The notes under the pieces were generated by a model. It did no database searches. It had not been told where the DNA came from and saw only the letters and a program-made list of their open reading frames with translations. Position numbers and translations under genes: made by a program. A DNA stretch of 64,000 nt from positions 1 through 64,000 of the forward strand of contig CAZCZI010000020.1 of assembly GCA_964503045.1 (NCBI GenBank), in the 5' to 3' direction. Every line of letters starts with the position of its first letter. The stretch's first letter is position 1. This document shows, one piece after another, positions 24,912 to 33,920 of the stretch. The stretch comes from CAYZJR01 sp964503045 (GTDB taxonomy: Bacteria > Cyanobacteriota > Vampirovibrionia > Obscuribacterales > Obscuribacteraceae).

Positions 24912-25943
24912 TTACTGTTTCTCTGACTCTTCGTTGTTCTCTTTCGCAGCTTCTCTCACAGCTTCCATGCCTGCCGTATCTTCCTGATTGCCACCGAAAC
25001 TTCGTCGGTATCGTGAACGCGGCGGCGCACCATTTTCTAAATCAACCAATCTCTGTTGACACTTCTCGAATGAAGAACCAGTCAACAAGCCACCCTCGAC
25101 ACGCATAGACAAGTAGCTGCCTGATGCCGAAATCACTGCACGATAGTCTTCGGCGTGTGCTGGTTCTTCTTTTTTGGTGCTGTCATCGGACTTTGAACCA
25201 CCTAACAATCTGCGCAAACTCGTTGGCGGCTTGCTGTCAGGAGAAGCCGGCTGCGCAACCGGGTGTGCACCTGGTTGCGTTCCTGCCGAATTATTCTTCA
25301 AATTGCCGCTTTGAGTGAGAATATTCAACACATCTTCACGGCACATTCTCTTTGTTTTGCGATTTTCATCAGTATCTAACTGCTCCTCTGGCAGTGCAAT
25401 CGGCGATACTTTGTGTTTGTTGGATTGCCGCAATATATCGGCAACACGACCTGCATTACCGCCAGTTGAGTCTGCCGGCGCTGGCGGTCGCTCCGCCTGA
25501 GGTCCGCCCAGCACCCCTCCACTCAGAATCGACGCTATGCGGCTCTGGCCGCTGGCAGATTGAGGATTTTTGGAGGCTGGCTGTTGCCCGCTCTGCTTGA
25601 CCGGAGCTCCGGCTTTCGGAGGAATCGTCACGACTTTTGTCTTACTGCCGGGCAGCTCACGCGCAATGGGAAGATTAGGCAGAACGGCGCGCTGGGCTTC
25701 CTTGCCTTTTCCGTAATGGCTGAAGCCTATATTGGGTCTGGTCCTCCGACTGGGCTTCGGTCTTGGAATTTCACTGTTTGAGATGTACGTCGCATATCGA
25801 CGAGGCGGCGCCCCACCAGTGAAAACGGTGGCGTCTGAATCAGCCGGCGACACAATCACAGTACGGTCGTCATCCCCTTGTGGCACAAAGGGCATCTGAT
25901 TTGACGCATTCTTTTTTTGGTTTTGGTCGTCGCGGTCGCTCAA
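24912..25943 (-). CDS. low-complexity Pro/Ser/Gln-rich protein, partner of the LysM-like gene
   Basis: About 343 residues, rich in Pro, Ser, Gln and charged residues, with no membrane segment. It contains ASILSGGVLGGPQ, similar to the ISGVLG motif of the 1158-residue protein, and a more ordered C-terminal part (AVISASGSYLSMRVEGGLLTGSSF, CQQRLVDLENG). It lies directly downstream of the 26022 gene. The start is uncertain: TTG 25943 has GGAG 7 nt upstream; TTG 26015 and ATG 25895 are alternatives. Family not recognised. Confidence 0.6.
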   Translation of the reverse strand: MSDRDDQNQKKNASNQMPFVPQGDDDRTVIVSPADSDATVFTGGAPPRRYATYISNSEIPRPKPSRRTRPNIGFSHYGKGKEAQRAVLPNLPIARELPGSKTKVVTIPPKAGAPVKQSGQQPASKNPQSASGQSRIASILSGGVLGGPQAERPPAPADSTGGNAGRVADILRQSNKHKVSPIALPEEQLDTDENRKTKRMCREDVLNILTQSGNLKNNSAGTQPGAHPVAQPASPDSKPPTSLRRLLGGSKSDDSTKKEEPAHAEDYRAVISASGSYLSMRVEGGLLTGSSFEKCQQRLVDLENGAPPRSRYRRSFGGNQEDTAGMEAVREAAKENNEESEKQ

Positions 25944-26021
25944 CGTTACGCTCCAGCGAGTGCTATACGTTACTGTAACGCATAATTGGCTTTCTGGGGA
26001 GCATCCAGTCGGCAATCAGAA

Positions 26022-26540
26022 TCAGGTCAGCTCGTCGACCTCATTCCAACTTGGAAGCTCGAAAGCCACACCAGATTGTAGATACGAGCGATCGATCGAG
26101 TGCTCGATGCTAAACGAACGGCGCACCTCGAGATGCGGGTTTACCCTCAGAATCAGACTTTCCAATTGAGGGCTGGTCTTTCCGTACGCCTTCATCGCCA
26201 CTTTTCCTAAATGATCGCCTTCCACAGCGACATAAGGAGCGCGTTTCGCACGGTCTTTGTCGGCAATCAGCTCACTTTTCACATCCGAATCTGCCGACAA
26301 GACTGAAATGGTCAGCATTTCGTTAGGATTTATGTCGCCCCTGCGAATCGCTTTCAATGTATGGGCCGAACTCGAATTCGACACCACCTTGAAAGAGCCT
26401 GATTCAGAGGCACTCCACTGCTGCCGCGCACGTTTCGAAACTCCGAGCACACCAGATATGGTGCTCTTATTCGGAGCGCCGGCATCTTCTGCGACTCTAT
26501 CTTCGCCGCCACCATCTTTCGAATCCGACATGCCGCCCAT
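26022..26540 (-). CDS. LysM-like module protein, paralogue of the C-terminus of 4748-8224
   Basis: A 172-residue protein (ATG 26540, or 26531) after an AGGAGG. Nearly all of it matches the last ~150 residues of the 1158-residue protein: STISGVLG, ESGSFKV, a GD..PNE segment, then GDHLGKVAMKAYGKTSPQLESLILRVNPHLEVRR and a final FELPSWNE. The latter part follows the LysM pattern (GDxL, Np, GxxxxLP). No signal peptide. It forms an operon with the low-complexity gene that follows. Confidence 0.75.
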   Translation of the reverse strand: MGGMSDSKDGGGEDRVAEDAGAPNKSTISGVLGVSKRARQQWSASESGSFKVVSNSSSAHTLKAIRRGDINPNEMLTISVLSADSDVKSELIADKDRAKRAPYVAVEGDHLGKVAMKAYGKTSPQLESLILRVNPHLEVRRSFSIEHSIDRSYLQSGVAFELPSWNEVDELT

Positions 26541-26686
26541 ATCCTCCTACCAAACTTTCGCCCAGCCAAAAGCCCGAACGCAAGTGTCCAACAATCAAAT
26601 CTACGGCACGCCTGACGGCAATCCCGAGAAGATGCAGCAGTTCACAAGAAATAGGATTCCAAAGTTTCCGAAGCTATTTTTATCGT

Positions 26687-26723
26687 ACCTCAAATTTGAG
26701 GTCTCTCGGGATAGAAGAGACCT
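26687..26723. promoter_or_regulatory. 16-bp perfect palindrome joined to a second inverted repeat
   Basis: ACCTCAAATTTGAGGT (26687-26702) is a perfect palindrome. Its last bases start a second inverted repeat, AGGTCTCT-9 nt-AGAGACCT (26699-26723). It lies in the divergent spacer between 26540 and 26787 and may bind a dimeric regulator. Confidence 0.45.
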
Positions 26724-26786
26724 GAATCTGTGGAATAACGAACCTGTATGGTATTTTTGTTTTGATCCCCGAGACATCAAATCGAT

Positions 26787-27140
26787 ATGAAGCAAATATT
26801 GACAAAATTGAAATTTTCGCTGATTGTGGCGACTTTCGCCGCTTCAATTCCGCTGGCTAGCCAGGCTTCGGTCGATCAACAACTCGTCGGCGACTGGTCC
26901 CTAATAGGGCTTCCAGCCAGCGCCGCGCCCCTTGTCTGGCACATCGAAGCAAGCGGCAGATACAAGTCAATTGCAGGTCCCAAAGTCGTCGAGACAGGCA
27001 ATTTAGTCGCGGCCGAAGGCACCTGGAGCGTCAAGGCCGATTCCGGCAGAGCAGACGCCGGCTCGTTTACGTTGGCAGATGGTGTGCTCCAGCTGCAAAG
27101 CAAAACCGGGCCCACCACGAAGTGGAGAAAAGCCGGTTAA
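26787..27140 (+). CDS. small secreted protein, lipocalin-like pattern
   Basis: A 117-residue protein with a signal peptide (residues 1-27, ending SQAS). The mature part begins with QLVGDWSL and contains alternating beta-type segments with GTWSVKADSG and FTLADGVLQL, resembling small lipocalin-like or DUF5640-type domains. No ribosome-binding site is obvious. The last 4 nt overlap the 3' end of the convergent gene at 27137. Confidence 0.7.
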   Translation: MKQILTKLKFSLIVATFAASIPLASQASVDQQLVGDWSLIGLPASAAPLVWHIEASGRYKSIAGPKVVETGNLVAAEGTWSVKADSGRADAGSFTLADGVLQLQSKTGPTTKWRKAG

Positions 27141-28951
27141 TTGGCGCGAGCTGACTTCTTCCAACCGTCTACAACCGACTGGCCAAGCCCGAACATCATT
27201 CCTTTCTTCTGGACAACGTCGATGAATTCATCGGCAGAATGCACTCTGACGAATTCCTCCGGATGCGGTATCAATACAAACATGCGCTTGTAATCGTATT
27301 TCGCACAAGAGAATCCCATCGAAACATCTTCAATCATGTCTTTGGAGACTCGCAATCTGCCTGATGCGACACCACCGTTGACTTTTTGATTATCGACACA
27401 AATGCGCATCATTGCCTGGAAATCCCACACACCATCGAAAACGGGACTCCACATCACATAACGAGGAACATTCGCAAGAATCACAGAATCACCAGGCTGA
27501 AGTTCTGCACGATGCTGCTTCAAAATTTCAGCCACTCGCTTCTGTACATCCCACGAGCGCCGCCACTGATTTGCCATTCCCCAGTCTGCAAGGGTACTCA
27601 ACAGCAGAAGCGGAATCAAGACAACTGTTGTAATTGCACTGCAAACAACACTCCTGAGTCGCACGGAAGCAAACGAGACTTTCGAGCAGAGGCTGCGGCT
27701 TATCCATACGCAGAGTGCACCAAACATCAGACTTGCGCCGACTGCAGCTCCTGTATTCACTCGATTATAAATTGATGCGAGCTGAGGATCATATCCGTGG
27801 GCGACACCGAATATGGTATATGACGTCAACAAACACAGAGCCCCCAAAAGCAGCACATTTAGGCAATCTTTATTCTGGGCGGAACGGTCATTGACTTCGG
27901 CATCATCATTTAAGTTCGGAGTTCGATTCTGCAAATCAATGAAAGCAAAGGCACCAAATGCCGCAACAAGGAAACCCGCAAAGAACCAGATTTGAACTCC
28001 GCTAATTCCGACTGCAAGCGCGTCTTTGGCTCTTGCAAGAGAGAAAGTCAAAAGTTCGAGTGATATCGAAGCCGTTAAACCCTTCCATATAACATCGAAG
28101 AAATGTGCAACACCCAGCTCGTGAGGTGGCACAAAATTGGAGCCGACCGTATACGCGATTACCCTCTGGTAAAGCACCAGTCCGAGGCATGTTGGAGCCA
28201 AAACCGCAAATGATTTCAGCGCAGTTTTCAACGCGCCGGTTCTACCCCATAACAATAGAAGGGCACTAGCACAGTTCACCACGCACAGTGGCGCAAACGC
28301 TTCATAGTTAAAGATGCTGGCCGCGAATGCACCCGCGGAAGCCAGTAAATACTTGTTTCTTCCAGTCTCTGCATATCTAACGGTTGACCACAAGCTGCCC
28401 ATGTATAGCACCAAACTCAGGGTCACCGAAGTGGCAACCATCCAATAGTGGGTCGCATCGTGAATCGGATAAACAAGGAAGATCATCGCGGCCGCAAGTG
28501 CCAAAATTGAACGATCCCGACTCGCAGCAAATCGATTTACGGTCAAATAAAGCAACCATCCGGCGAGCACTTCGAGCGCACAGTTGAATATGTGATATCC
28601 CTGCGGATTCGCTTTGAACGCCATCCAAACCAATGGAAAGTGAATCGCTTCCAGCGGTCTAGGAAGAATTCGATTGTCATTCAAACTTCGCGAGACTAAC
28701 GAGAAAAAATCCTGCGGTGCAAAATGCAGGTACGACATCATGGTCCAGTCATCGAGATAGAAACCGGTCTGTTTGACTGAAAACCAATAGACCGCGACTT
28801 CGCATAAGACAAGCACCGCGAGCGCCACCACATTGGTTGCCGCCGCCACTCGGAATTCTCTTCGTTTATTACTCGACGAATCCTCTTCGATACCCAATGT
28901 ACGAGTATCGGAAATCTGATTCTTGAGTTGGTTCTCAACCGTCGAGTTCAT
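27137..28951 (-). CDS. polytopic membrane protein, GT-C glycosyltransferase-like
   Basis: A 604-residue protein with about 11-12 hydrophobic segments between residues 35 and 480 and a soluble C-terminus of ~120 residues. The first outer loop has YLDDWTMMSYL, an acidic pair after the first membrane segment as in GT-C enzymes of the PMT/ArnT/GtrC type. By analogy it would use a lipid-linked sugar. It is not close to the other two large GT-C proteins of the window. Confidence 0.65.
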   Translation of the reverse strand: MNSTVENQLKNQISDTRTLGIEEDSSSNKRREFRVAAATNVVALAVLVLCEVAVYWFSVKQTGFYLDDWTMMSYLHFAPQDFFSLVSRSLNDNRILPRPLEAIHFPLVWMAFKANPQGYHIFNCALEVLAGWLLYLTVNRFAASRDRSILALAAAMIFLVYPIHDATHYWMVATSVTLSLVLYMGSLWSTVRYAETGRNKYLLASAGAFAASIFNYEAFAPLCVVNCASALLLLWGRTGALKTALKSFAVLAPTCLGLVLYQRVIAYTVGSNFVPPHELGVAHFFDVIWKGLTASISLELLTFSLARAKDALAVGISGVQIWFFAGFLVAAFGAFAFIDLQNRTPNLNDDAEVNDRSAQNKDCLNVLLLGALCLLTSYTIFGVAHGYDPQLASIYNRVNTGAAVGASLMFGALCVWISRSLCSKVSFASVRLRSVVCSAITTVVLIPLLLLSTLADWGMANQWRRSWDVQKRVAEILKQHRAELQPGDSVILANVPRYVMWSPVFDGVWDFQAMMRICVDNQKVNGGVASGRLRVSKDMIEDVSMGFSCAKYDYKRMFVLIPHPEEFVRVHSADEFIDVVQKKGMMFGLGQSVVDGWKKSARAN

Positions 28952-29285
28952 TTTCCAAATTCAGAAATTAAATTATTGACACCTTTGCGCAGGTCTCGGC
29001 TTGTTCCTTCCAAGTGCCTTGCAACACACCAAAAACTACCACCATAGGCGCCGGGCAAAATTTATCAGCACGCTGCAAAGAGATCAAGAAAGTTGCGCTA
29101 ACATGTTGTCGAGCAGTCGGTTTTCAAGCACCGCACACACGGCCACGCGCCCGATACACGCAAGATAAAAATATCGATGCTTTATAAATTTCCGAGATTC
29201 AACGCTTTCACTGTAAACGTATCTTGGCAGGCGCTATCATGTCCTTTCGACATACTCTTACGAATCGGCATCACTTCGGTGGCTT
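28952..29285. other. 334-nt intergenic stretch
   Basis: Divergent promoter region between the membrane protein and the SGNH-like gene. No repeat, hairpin or small gene was found. Confidence 0.5.
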
Positions 29286-30536
29286 GTGGCATCGGAAAAA
29301 AGCACCAACAGCAAAGATACTAAAAACCGAGCCCTCGGGGCGGCGTCTCACGCGAGCAAGTTTCTTGTTGCAATCGCGGCGTTTTTTGCCTTCAACGCAG
29401 TTTTGGCACGCGTGAAGCCGATAACCATTGATGCGCAAGCGTTTCCGCTTCACTCCTGGAGCTGGTGGACATTCAAAGACCTCAATGAAACCAAGCAACA
29501 ATCCAACGTTGCCATCTTGGGCTCGTCGCTAACGGTCGTCGCCATCTCGGAATGCGACGCGGTTCAACGAGGCGAGAAGCTTGACCTCTCGGAGTATCGG
29601 CAAGCTCAATACTTCGACTCGCGGCTCAAACAGCGGCTGGGTGGGCAATACTCGACTTTCAACCTATCGAGTCCGGGTCAAATGCCGTCCGATGCGTACC
29701 TGACATTGAAGGCTGCAATTCAGACGGGACACAGACCCGACGTGGTTATCTATGGTTTGGCACCTCGAGATTTCTTTGATGGAACCCTTCAGAAAGCCAC
29801 TGACACAGAGGCTTATAAGTTTTTGCGGCGAGTCGTGAGCGCCGATGACATTTCACATCTGATGTTTCATCAGCCGCTGCACAAGCTCGAACACGCGATT
29901 GAAGACTCAGTGTATCTCTACGCCAACTCGATGGACATCCAGTCCAAGCTCATGGACAAAATCGAGGCTGTGAGCGCTTCCACACTTCCAGCCAGCAAAT
30001 GGTCATGGGAAGATCGACAACACATCCTTCCAAACTACAAACCCCTGGAAATAAACTGCGGACAGCTTTACGCTATGAATAGTGAGCCTTCAGCGAATAT
30101 GAAGGAACATTTGCAAGATTACAAAGCGCGTTATAGAAATCCCGACCTGCAAATATACCGCTCACAACTGGCGGTGCTGCAAAAATTAGTACTGTTGTGT
30201 AAGTATCAGGGCATTGAGCTGGTTTTAGTCAACATGCCCATCAGAAAGCAAAACGTCGATATCCTGAAACCCCAGCTTGCAAGCCAATATCTTGCAGACT
30301 TGCGAAACATCGCCAACTCGAACGCGATTTCATTCATCGACCTTTGCGATTTCAGCTGTTACGAAGCAGTCGATTATCGAGACACCGTTCACCTCAACGG
30401 TTTCGGAGGGAAGAAGTTTATCGAAAAACTGGTCGACCGACTCGCCAGCGATACCAAGTTAAGGCGTGTAATGATGGCTTCCAGCCAGAGACAAGGTCAA
30501 GCACTGGCAGTTTCAAAAGACAAAAACTTGCAGTGA
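29286..30536 (+). CDS. membrane-anchored SGNH/GDSL-like protein
   Basis: A 416-residue protein with one N-terminal membrane segment (residues ~25-42). The likely SGNH nucleophile block is AILGSSLTVV (~77), followed by a block-II-like NLSSPGQMPSDAY and the C-terminal DTVHLNGFGG, with the D-x-x-H pair of the family. Such proteins (AlgX/DUF1574-type) acetylate or deacetylate exopolysaccharide at the periplasmic face. The start is GTG 29286; no better ATG precedes the membrane segment. Confidence 0.65.
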   Translation: MASEKSTNSKDTKNRALGAASHASKFLVAIAAFFAFNAVLARVKPITIDAQAFPLHSWSWWTFKDLNETKQQSNVAILGSSLTVVAISECDAVQRGEKLDLSEYRQAQYFDSRLKQRLGGQYSTFNLSSPGQMPSDAYLTLKAAIQTGHRPDVVIYGLAPRDFFDGTLQKATDTEAYKFLRRVVSADDISHLMFHQPLHKLEHAIEDSVYLYANSMDIQSKLMDKIEAVSASTLPASKWSWEDRQHILPNYKPLEINCGQLYAMNSEPSANMKEHLQDYKARYRNPDLQIYRSQLAVLQKLVLLCKYQGIELVLVNMPIRKQNVDILKPQLASQYLADLRNIANSNAISFIDLCDFSCYEAVDYRDTVHLNGFGGKKFIEKLVDRLASDTKLRRVMMASSQRQGQALAVSKDKNLQ

Positions 30537-30674
30537 GTGTCGTTCTTAACCTTTCATGTAACTTTCATGACGGGTGCAATTCAAAAGAGATGTTGGAAAC
30601 CTTCTTGATAATTTCTGTACACTAAACAGAGCTTTAGTTATCATAAGCAGGTGGTGTCAAAAAGTAGTACTTAG

Positions 30675-32708
30675 ATGTTTCGTCCAGGACAAGGAAGAAG
30701 TTCAGATAACGCCAAGATTCGTTTGCCCAAGCAAACGCAAGCCCCCGGAACCGCCGAACTCAGAGCGATGTACGAGCAGGGGCAGGCTAATCGCGGGCGT
30801 GAAATCGAGCTCACCTGGTCTGTACAAGGGGCCTATCGAACCTACAGCATAATCATCAAGTTCGACCGCGTTACTCCACATCCCCTGTGGACCATCTGGG
30901 AAGAAACCGGTCGAGAAGCAAAGTTGGTATGGCGGTTCGAAACCTCGGATTTCAACGTCATTCTCGACGTGTTGTGCATGCTGGAAGTGCAGTCGCCGAG
31001 AACTGAAACTTCAACAATACCCCTGGCTCAGGGCAATTATATGGAGCAACAGCAGCAAGGGCAAAGCGGCGCTTTCAATACTACCAATGCGCAACCGAGT
31101 GCCTTTTCTCCACGAGCCACAGGCTCCTTCAAAGCTGCTCAACCTGCAAATCCAAGGTCAACTGGCACATTCCGCGCCGCACAACCACCAACCCAATCTC
31201 AATCCCAGGCGCTGCCAACCGCACCTGTGGTAGTGCAGCAACAGCAGGGAATGGCCCCGCTGCCACCACCACCACCAATACCACCGCCCAACCCCAACGC
31301 GCCTATGCCGGAGGCTGATCCGTCTTTTCTGCAGCATTTTCAAGACTTCAACCAATCTGCCTATGCCGGCGGCGGACCTACCCTCACTGCCAGCAGCAGC
31401 GGAACCTTCAGTACCGGCTCGCGCGCCGGATTGGTGGGATCCAGCGGCGCCACAGGCAACTATTCCGTGGTCCAACCGGCGCCAATGTCGACCGATTCAG
31501 GCTACGGCATGCCGGGAAGACCGCCGCAAGCCAAGCAGCAGAAGCAGCAGATTACGCGACCGAGTGGCAATCAACTTCTTGAAGGTTCGCTCGACGAAGT
31601 GCAGATTCAAGGACTGCTGCAATCAATCGGCATGGCGCAGTTGACAGGAAAGCTAGAAGTACTCGGCTCCGAGTCGATCGCTCACATTTACTTCGAAGAA
31701 GGTCGCCCAAAGGATGCCACTACTGCTAGTGTCAGAGGCGACGCTGCCATCAAGGAAATTATTACTTGGCGCGATGGCACATACCAGTTCGTTCAAGGTC
31801 TGCGCACCGATGTCAAATCGTGCGACAAGACACTCCAGGCATCGATCATGGAGGGCGTTTCTCTTCTCGATCAAATCCTTCACTTGGAAGAGTTGGGACT
31901 CAGCTACGAATCCATTCTGGCAGCGAAGCACAAAAACATGACCGACGCCGAACTGCGTCTAATGCTCACCAAAGGCATGGCGCTCGACTTCGATTGGCAA
32001 AGAGAAATCTATGGCATGCTTCGCCGCAAGCGCACCTTCACCGACTTGCTGCGCGACAAGCCAATGGACAAATCAACCTGGGCACCACTACTCTTCAATC
32101 TCGTGCAATGCGGACTCGTTGAAATTCGCCCACCGTCTTCTGCTAGAGGCGGTGCACTCGAGTTTATGGGCGACACCAAAGCCGCGGTGCAAGCGCTTGC
32201 ATACAACTTCGTACGCCCCGAGACGGGAATTTATTCATTCCCGGCTTTGCTCCTTTTCCTCGAATACGAATTCTACCGATACGAAGCATACGGTTGGCCG
32301 ATTTCCATCGTAATTTTCGAGCTCGGCAAACGCAAAGAAGATGGACGCATCGGCTCGGATCCCCTTCCGACTCAAGCGGTAAGCACAGCCGCAATGCGAA
32401 TAGAATTGGTGAAGCGACCATTGGATGTATTGGGTCACTTCGAGACTCTGGAATATGCCCTTCTACTGCCCAACACAAAGCCATCAGCCGCCGCTTTCAT
32501 CGCCAACAGAATGCTTGACGTACTAACGAGCACCCCGCTTGGCCAAGGCATCGACAAGAGCAACCTTGTCATCGCATTTGGTATCGCATCAATTCCTTCC
32601 GAAGGCGAAGATCTGCAATCGCTTTTAGACGCCGCCAGAACAGCCAAGAATGAGGCGAAAACCGGTACCTTCCCGATTGTTTTAGCCCGAGCCTCTAAGA
32701 GAGAGTAA
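30675..32708 (+). CDS. DUF4388 protein with proline-rich linker and degenerate GGDEF-like domain
   Basis: A 677-residue cytoplasmic protein. Residues 1-115 form an unrecognised domain. A Gln/Pro/Ser-rich linker (115-300) follows, with a run of six Pro. Residues ~300-400 are a DUF4388/PatA-type domain (LEGSLDEVQIQGLLQSIGMAQLTGKLEV..., IYFEEGRPKDA). Residues ~525-670 look like a GGDEF fold (YEFYRYEAYGWPISIVIFEL, ...DLQSLLDAARTAKNEA), but the GGDEF signature is absent. It probably senses or relays a signal without cyclase activity. It heads a close three-gene cluster with the MshEN-repeat and YfhO genes. Confidence 0.75.
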   Translation: MFRPGQGRSSDNAKIRLPKQTQAPGTAELRAMYEQGQANRGREIELTWSVQGAYRTYSIIIKFDRVTPHPLWTIWEETGREAKLVWRFETSDFNVILDVLCMLEVQSPRTETSTIPLAQGNYMEQQQQGQSGAFNTTNAQPSAFSPRATGSFKAAQPANPRSTGTFRAAQPPTQSQSQALPTAPVVVQQQQGMAPLPPPPPIPPPNPNAPMPEADPSFLQHFQDFNQSAYAGGGPTLTASSSGTFSTGSRAGLVGSSGATGNYSVVQPAPMSTDSGYGMPGRPPQAKQQKQQITRPSGNQLLEGSLDEVQIQGLLQSIGMAQLTGKLEVLGSESIAHIYFEEGRPKDATTASVRGDAAIKEIITWRDGTYQFVQGLRTDVKSCDKTLQASIMEGVSLLDQILHLEELGLSYESILAAKHKNMTDAELRLMLTKGMALDFDWQREIYGMLRRKRTFTDLLRDKPMDKSTWAPLLFNLVQCGLVEIRPPSSARGGALEFMGDTKAAVQALAYNFVRPETGIYSFPALLLFLEYEFYRYEAYGWPISIVIFELGKRKEDGRIGSDPLPTQAVSTAAMRIELVKRPLDVLGHFETLEYALLLPNTKPSAAAFIANRMLDVLTSTPLGQGIDKSNLVIAFGIASIPSEGEDLQSLLDAARTAKNEAKTGTFPIVLARASKRE

Positions 32709-32711
32709 GCC

Positions 32712-33920
32712 GTGGAAGATGTAGCCTCTATCCAGCTCGGCGAGCTCCTGGTTCGTGGTGGCATGCTGCCGGTCGAGCATCTTGAGGAAGTCTACAATCT
32801 CGCCGTGCGCATGCGCCTTCCCATCGGACGCGTGCTCGCAATGCAAGGGCACGTGTCGGAAGACAAACTAGCCGCAGCAATTGAAATTCAGGCTCGCATC
32901 AGAGACCGACAGATGTCGCCGGAGCAAGGAATTCAAATTCTCGGCATGATGGCCCGCGAAGGTTTCTCGCTGGACATGGCGCTCGGAAGATCAGGCTCAC
33001 AACCCACCGTACAGTTGACTCTGCCCTCAAATCGGCTTGGCGAACTCCTCAAAGCAGCAGGAATAATCTCATATAAACACCTCGAGGATGGCCTCAGAAA
33101 GAGCGTGGAAACCGGCTTGCCGCTGGGAAGAGTGTTGGTCAGCTTAGGGGTGATGGCGCAGTCGACTCTTATCGCTGCACTTGCAGCGCAGCGACTGGTG
33201 CGCGATGGCAAACTCGAACGCAACAAAGCAATCTACGCGCTCAAAGCCGCGCATTTGAGATCGGCACCACTTGAAGAAACACTGAGAGAACAAAACGTAA
33301 ACCCAAAAGCCTTGGACACACCCTTTGGCTTGGGGGAACTGCTAGTGATGGGCGGCGTAATTACAGACTCTCAGCTAACCACAGCAAAAGAGATTGAGCT
33401 TGTCGAAACAAAACCGCTCGATCAAGTTTTACTCGAATGCGGATTCATCATCGAACCAACCTACAATGCTGCAATTCAGCTTCTGCAAATGATCTCGCAA
33501 GGCGTACTCTTCGAAGATCAAGCAGCCGATATTCTCGGAAAAATCAAAAATGCAAGCTCGAAAGAAGAACTATCTGAAATTCTGACCACACTAGATCAAC
33601 CACACGATCTAGAACCGGAAACAGATGGCGTCGATGTCACAGTCATACTCAAGAAGTCCGGATTTATTTCTGAGAAGGAAATTCAAATCGCCACATCACT
33701 GGCCCTAGCCAATCGAATGTCGCTTGTAAAAACGCTCTTCGATGCGGGTCTTATCGATCATAAAGTTTTGAGCTTAGCCACACAATGCAAAGCACTCGTC
33801 GACTCCAAATTCATCGCAATCGAACAAGCCGTAATTGCCATTGTCTACGCGTTGGACAACAACGTAACTCTGGATAAAACACTCGAAGACTTCGGGTGGT
33901 CTGCGCCGAAGCTGGAGTGA
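32712..33920 (+). CDS. stand-alone MshEN (GspE N-terminal)-repeat protein
   Basis: A 402-residue protein of four or more repeats of the type LGELLVRGGML...HLEEV...G.VL, found near residues 6, 98, 204 and 306. The pattern is that of MshEN/T2SSE-N domains, which in type II secretion and pilus ATPases bind cyclic di-GMP or act as adaptors. No ATPase domain is attached. GTG start 3 nt after the preceding stop, so it is in one operon with the DUF4388 gene. The stop overlaps the next start by 1 nt. Confidence 0.75.
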   Translation: MEDVASIQLGELLVRGGMLPVEHLEEVYNLAVRMRLPIGRVLAMQGHVSEDKLAAAIEIQARIRDRQMSPEQGIQILGMMAREGFSLDMALGRSGSQPTVQLTLPSNRLGELLKAAGIISYKHLEDGLRKSVETGLPLGRVLVSLGVMAQSTLIAALAAQRLVRDGKLERNKAIYALKAAHLRSAPLEETLREQNVNPKALDTPFGLGELLVMGGVITDSQLTTAKEIELVETKPLDQVLLECGFIIEPTYNAAIQLLQMISQGVLFEDQAADILGKIKNASSKEELSEILTTLDQPHDLEPETDGVDVTVILKKSGFISEKEIQIATSLALANRMSLVKTLFDAGLIDHKVLSLATQCKALVDSKFIAIEQAVIAIVYALDNNVTLDKTLEDFGWSAPKLE

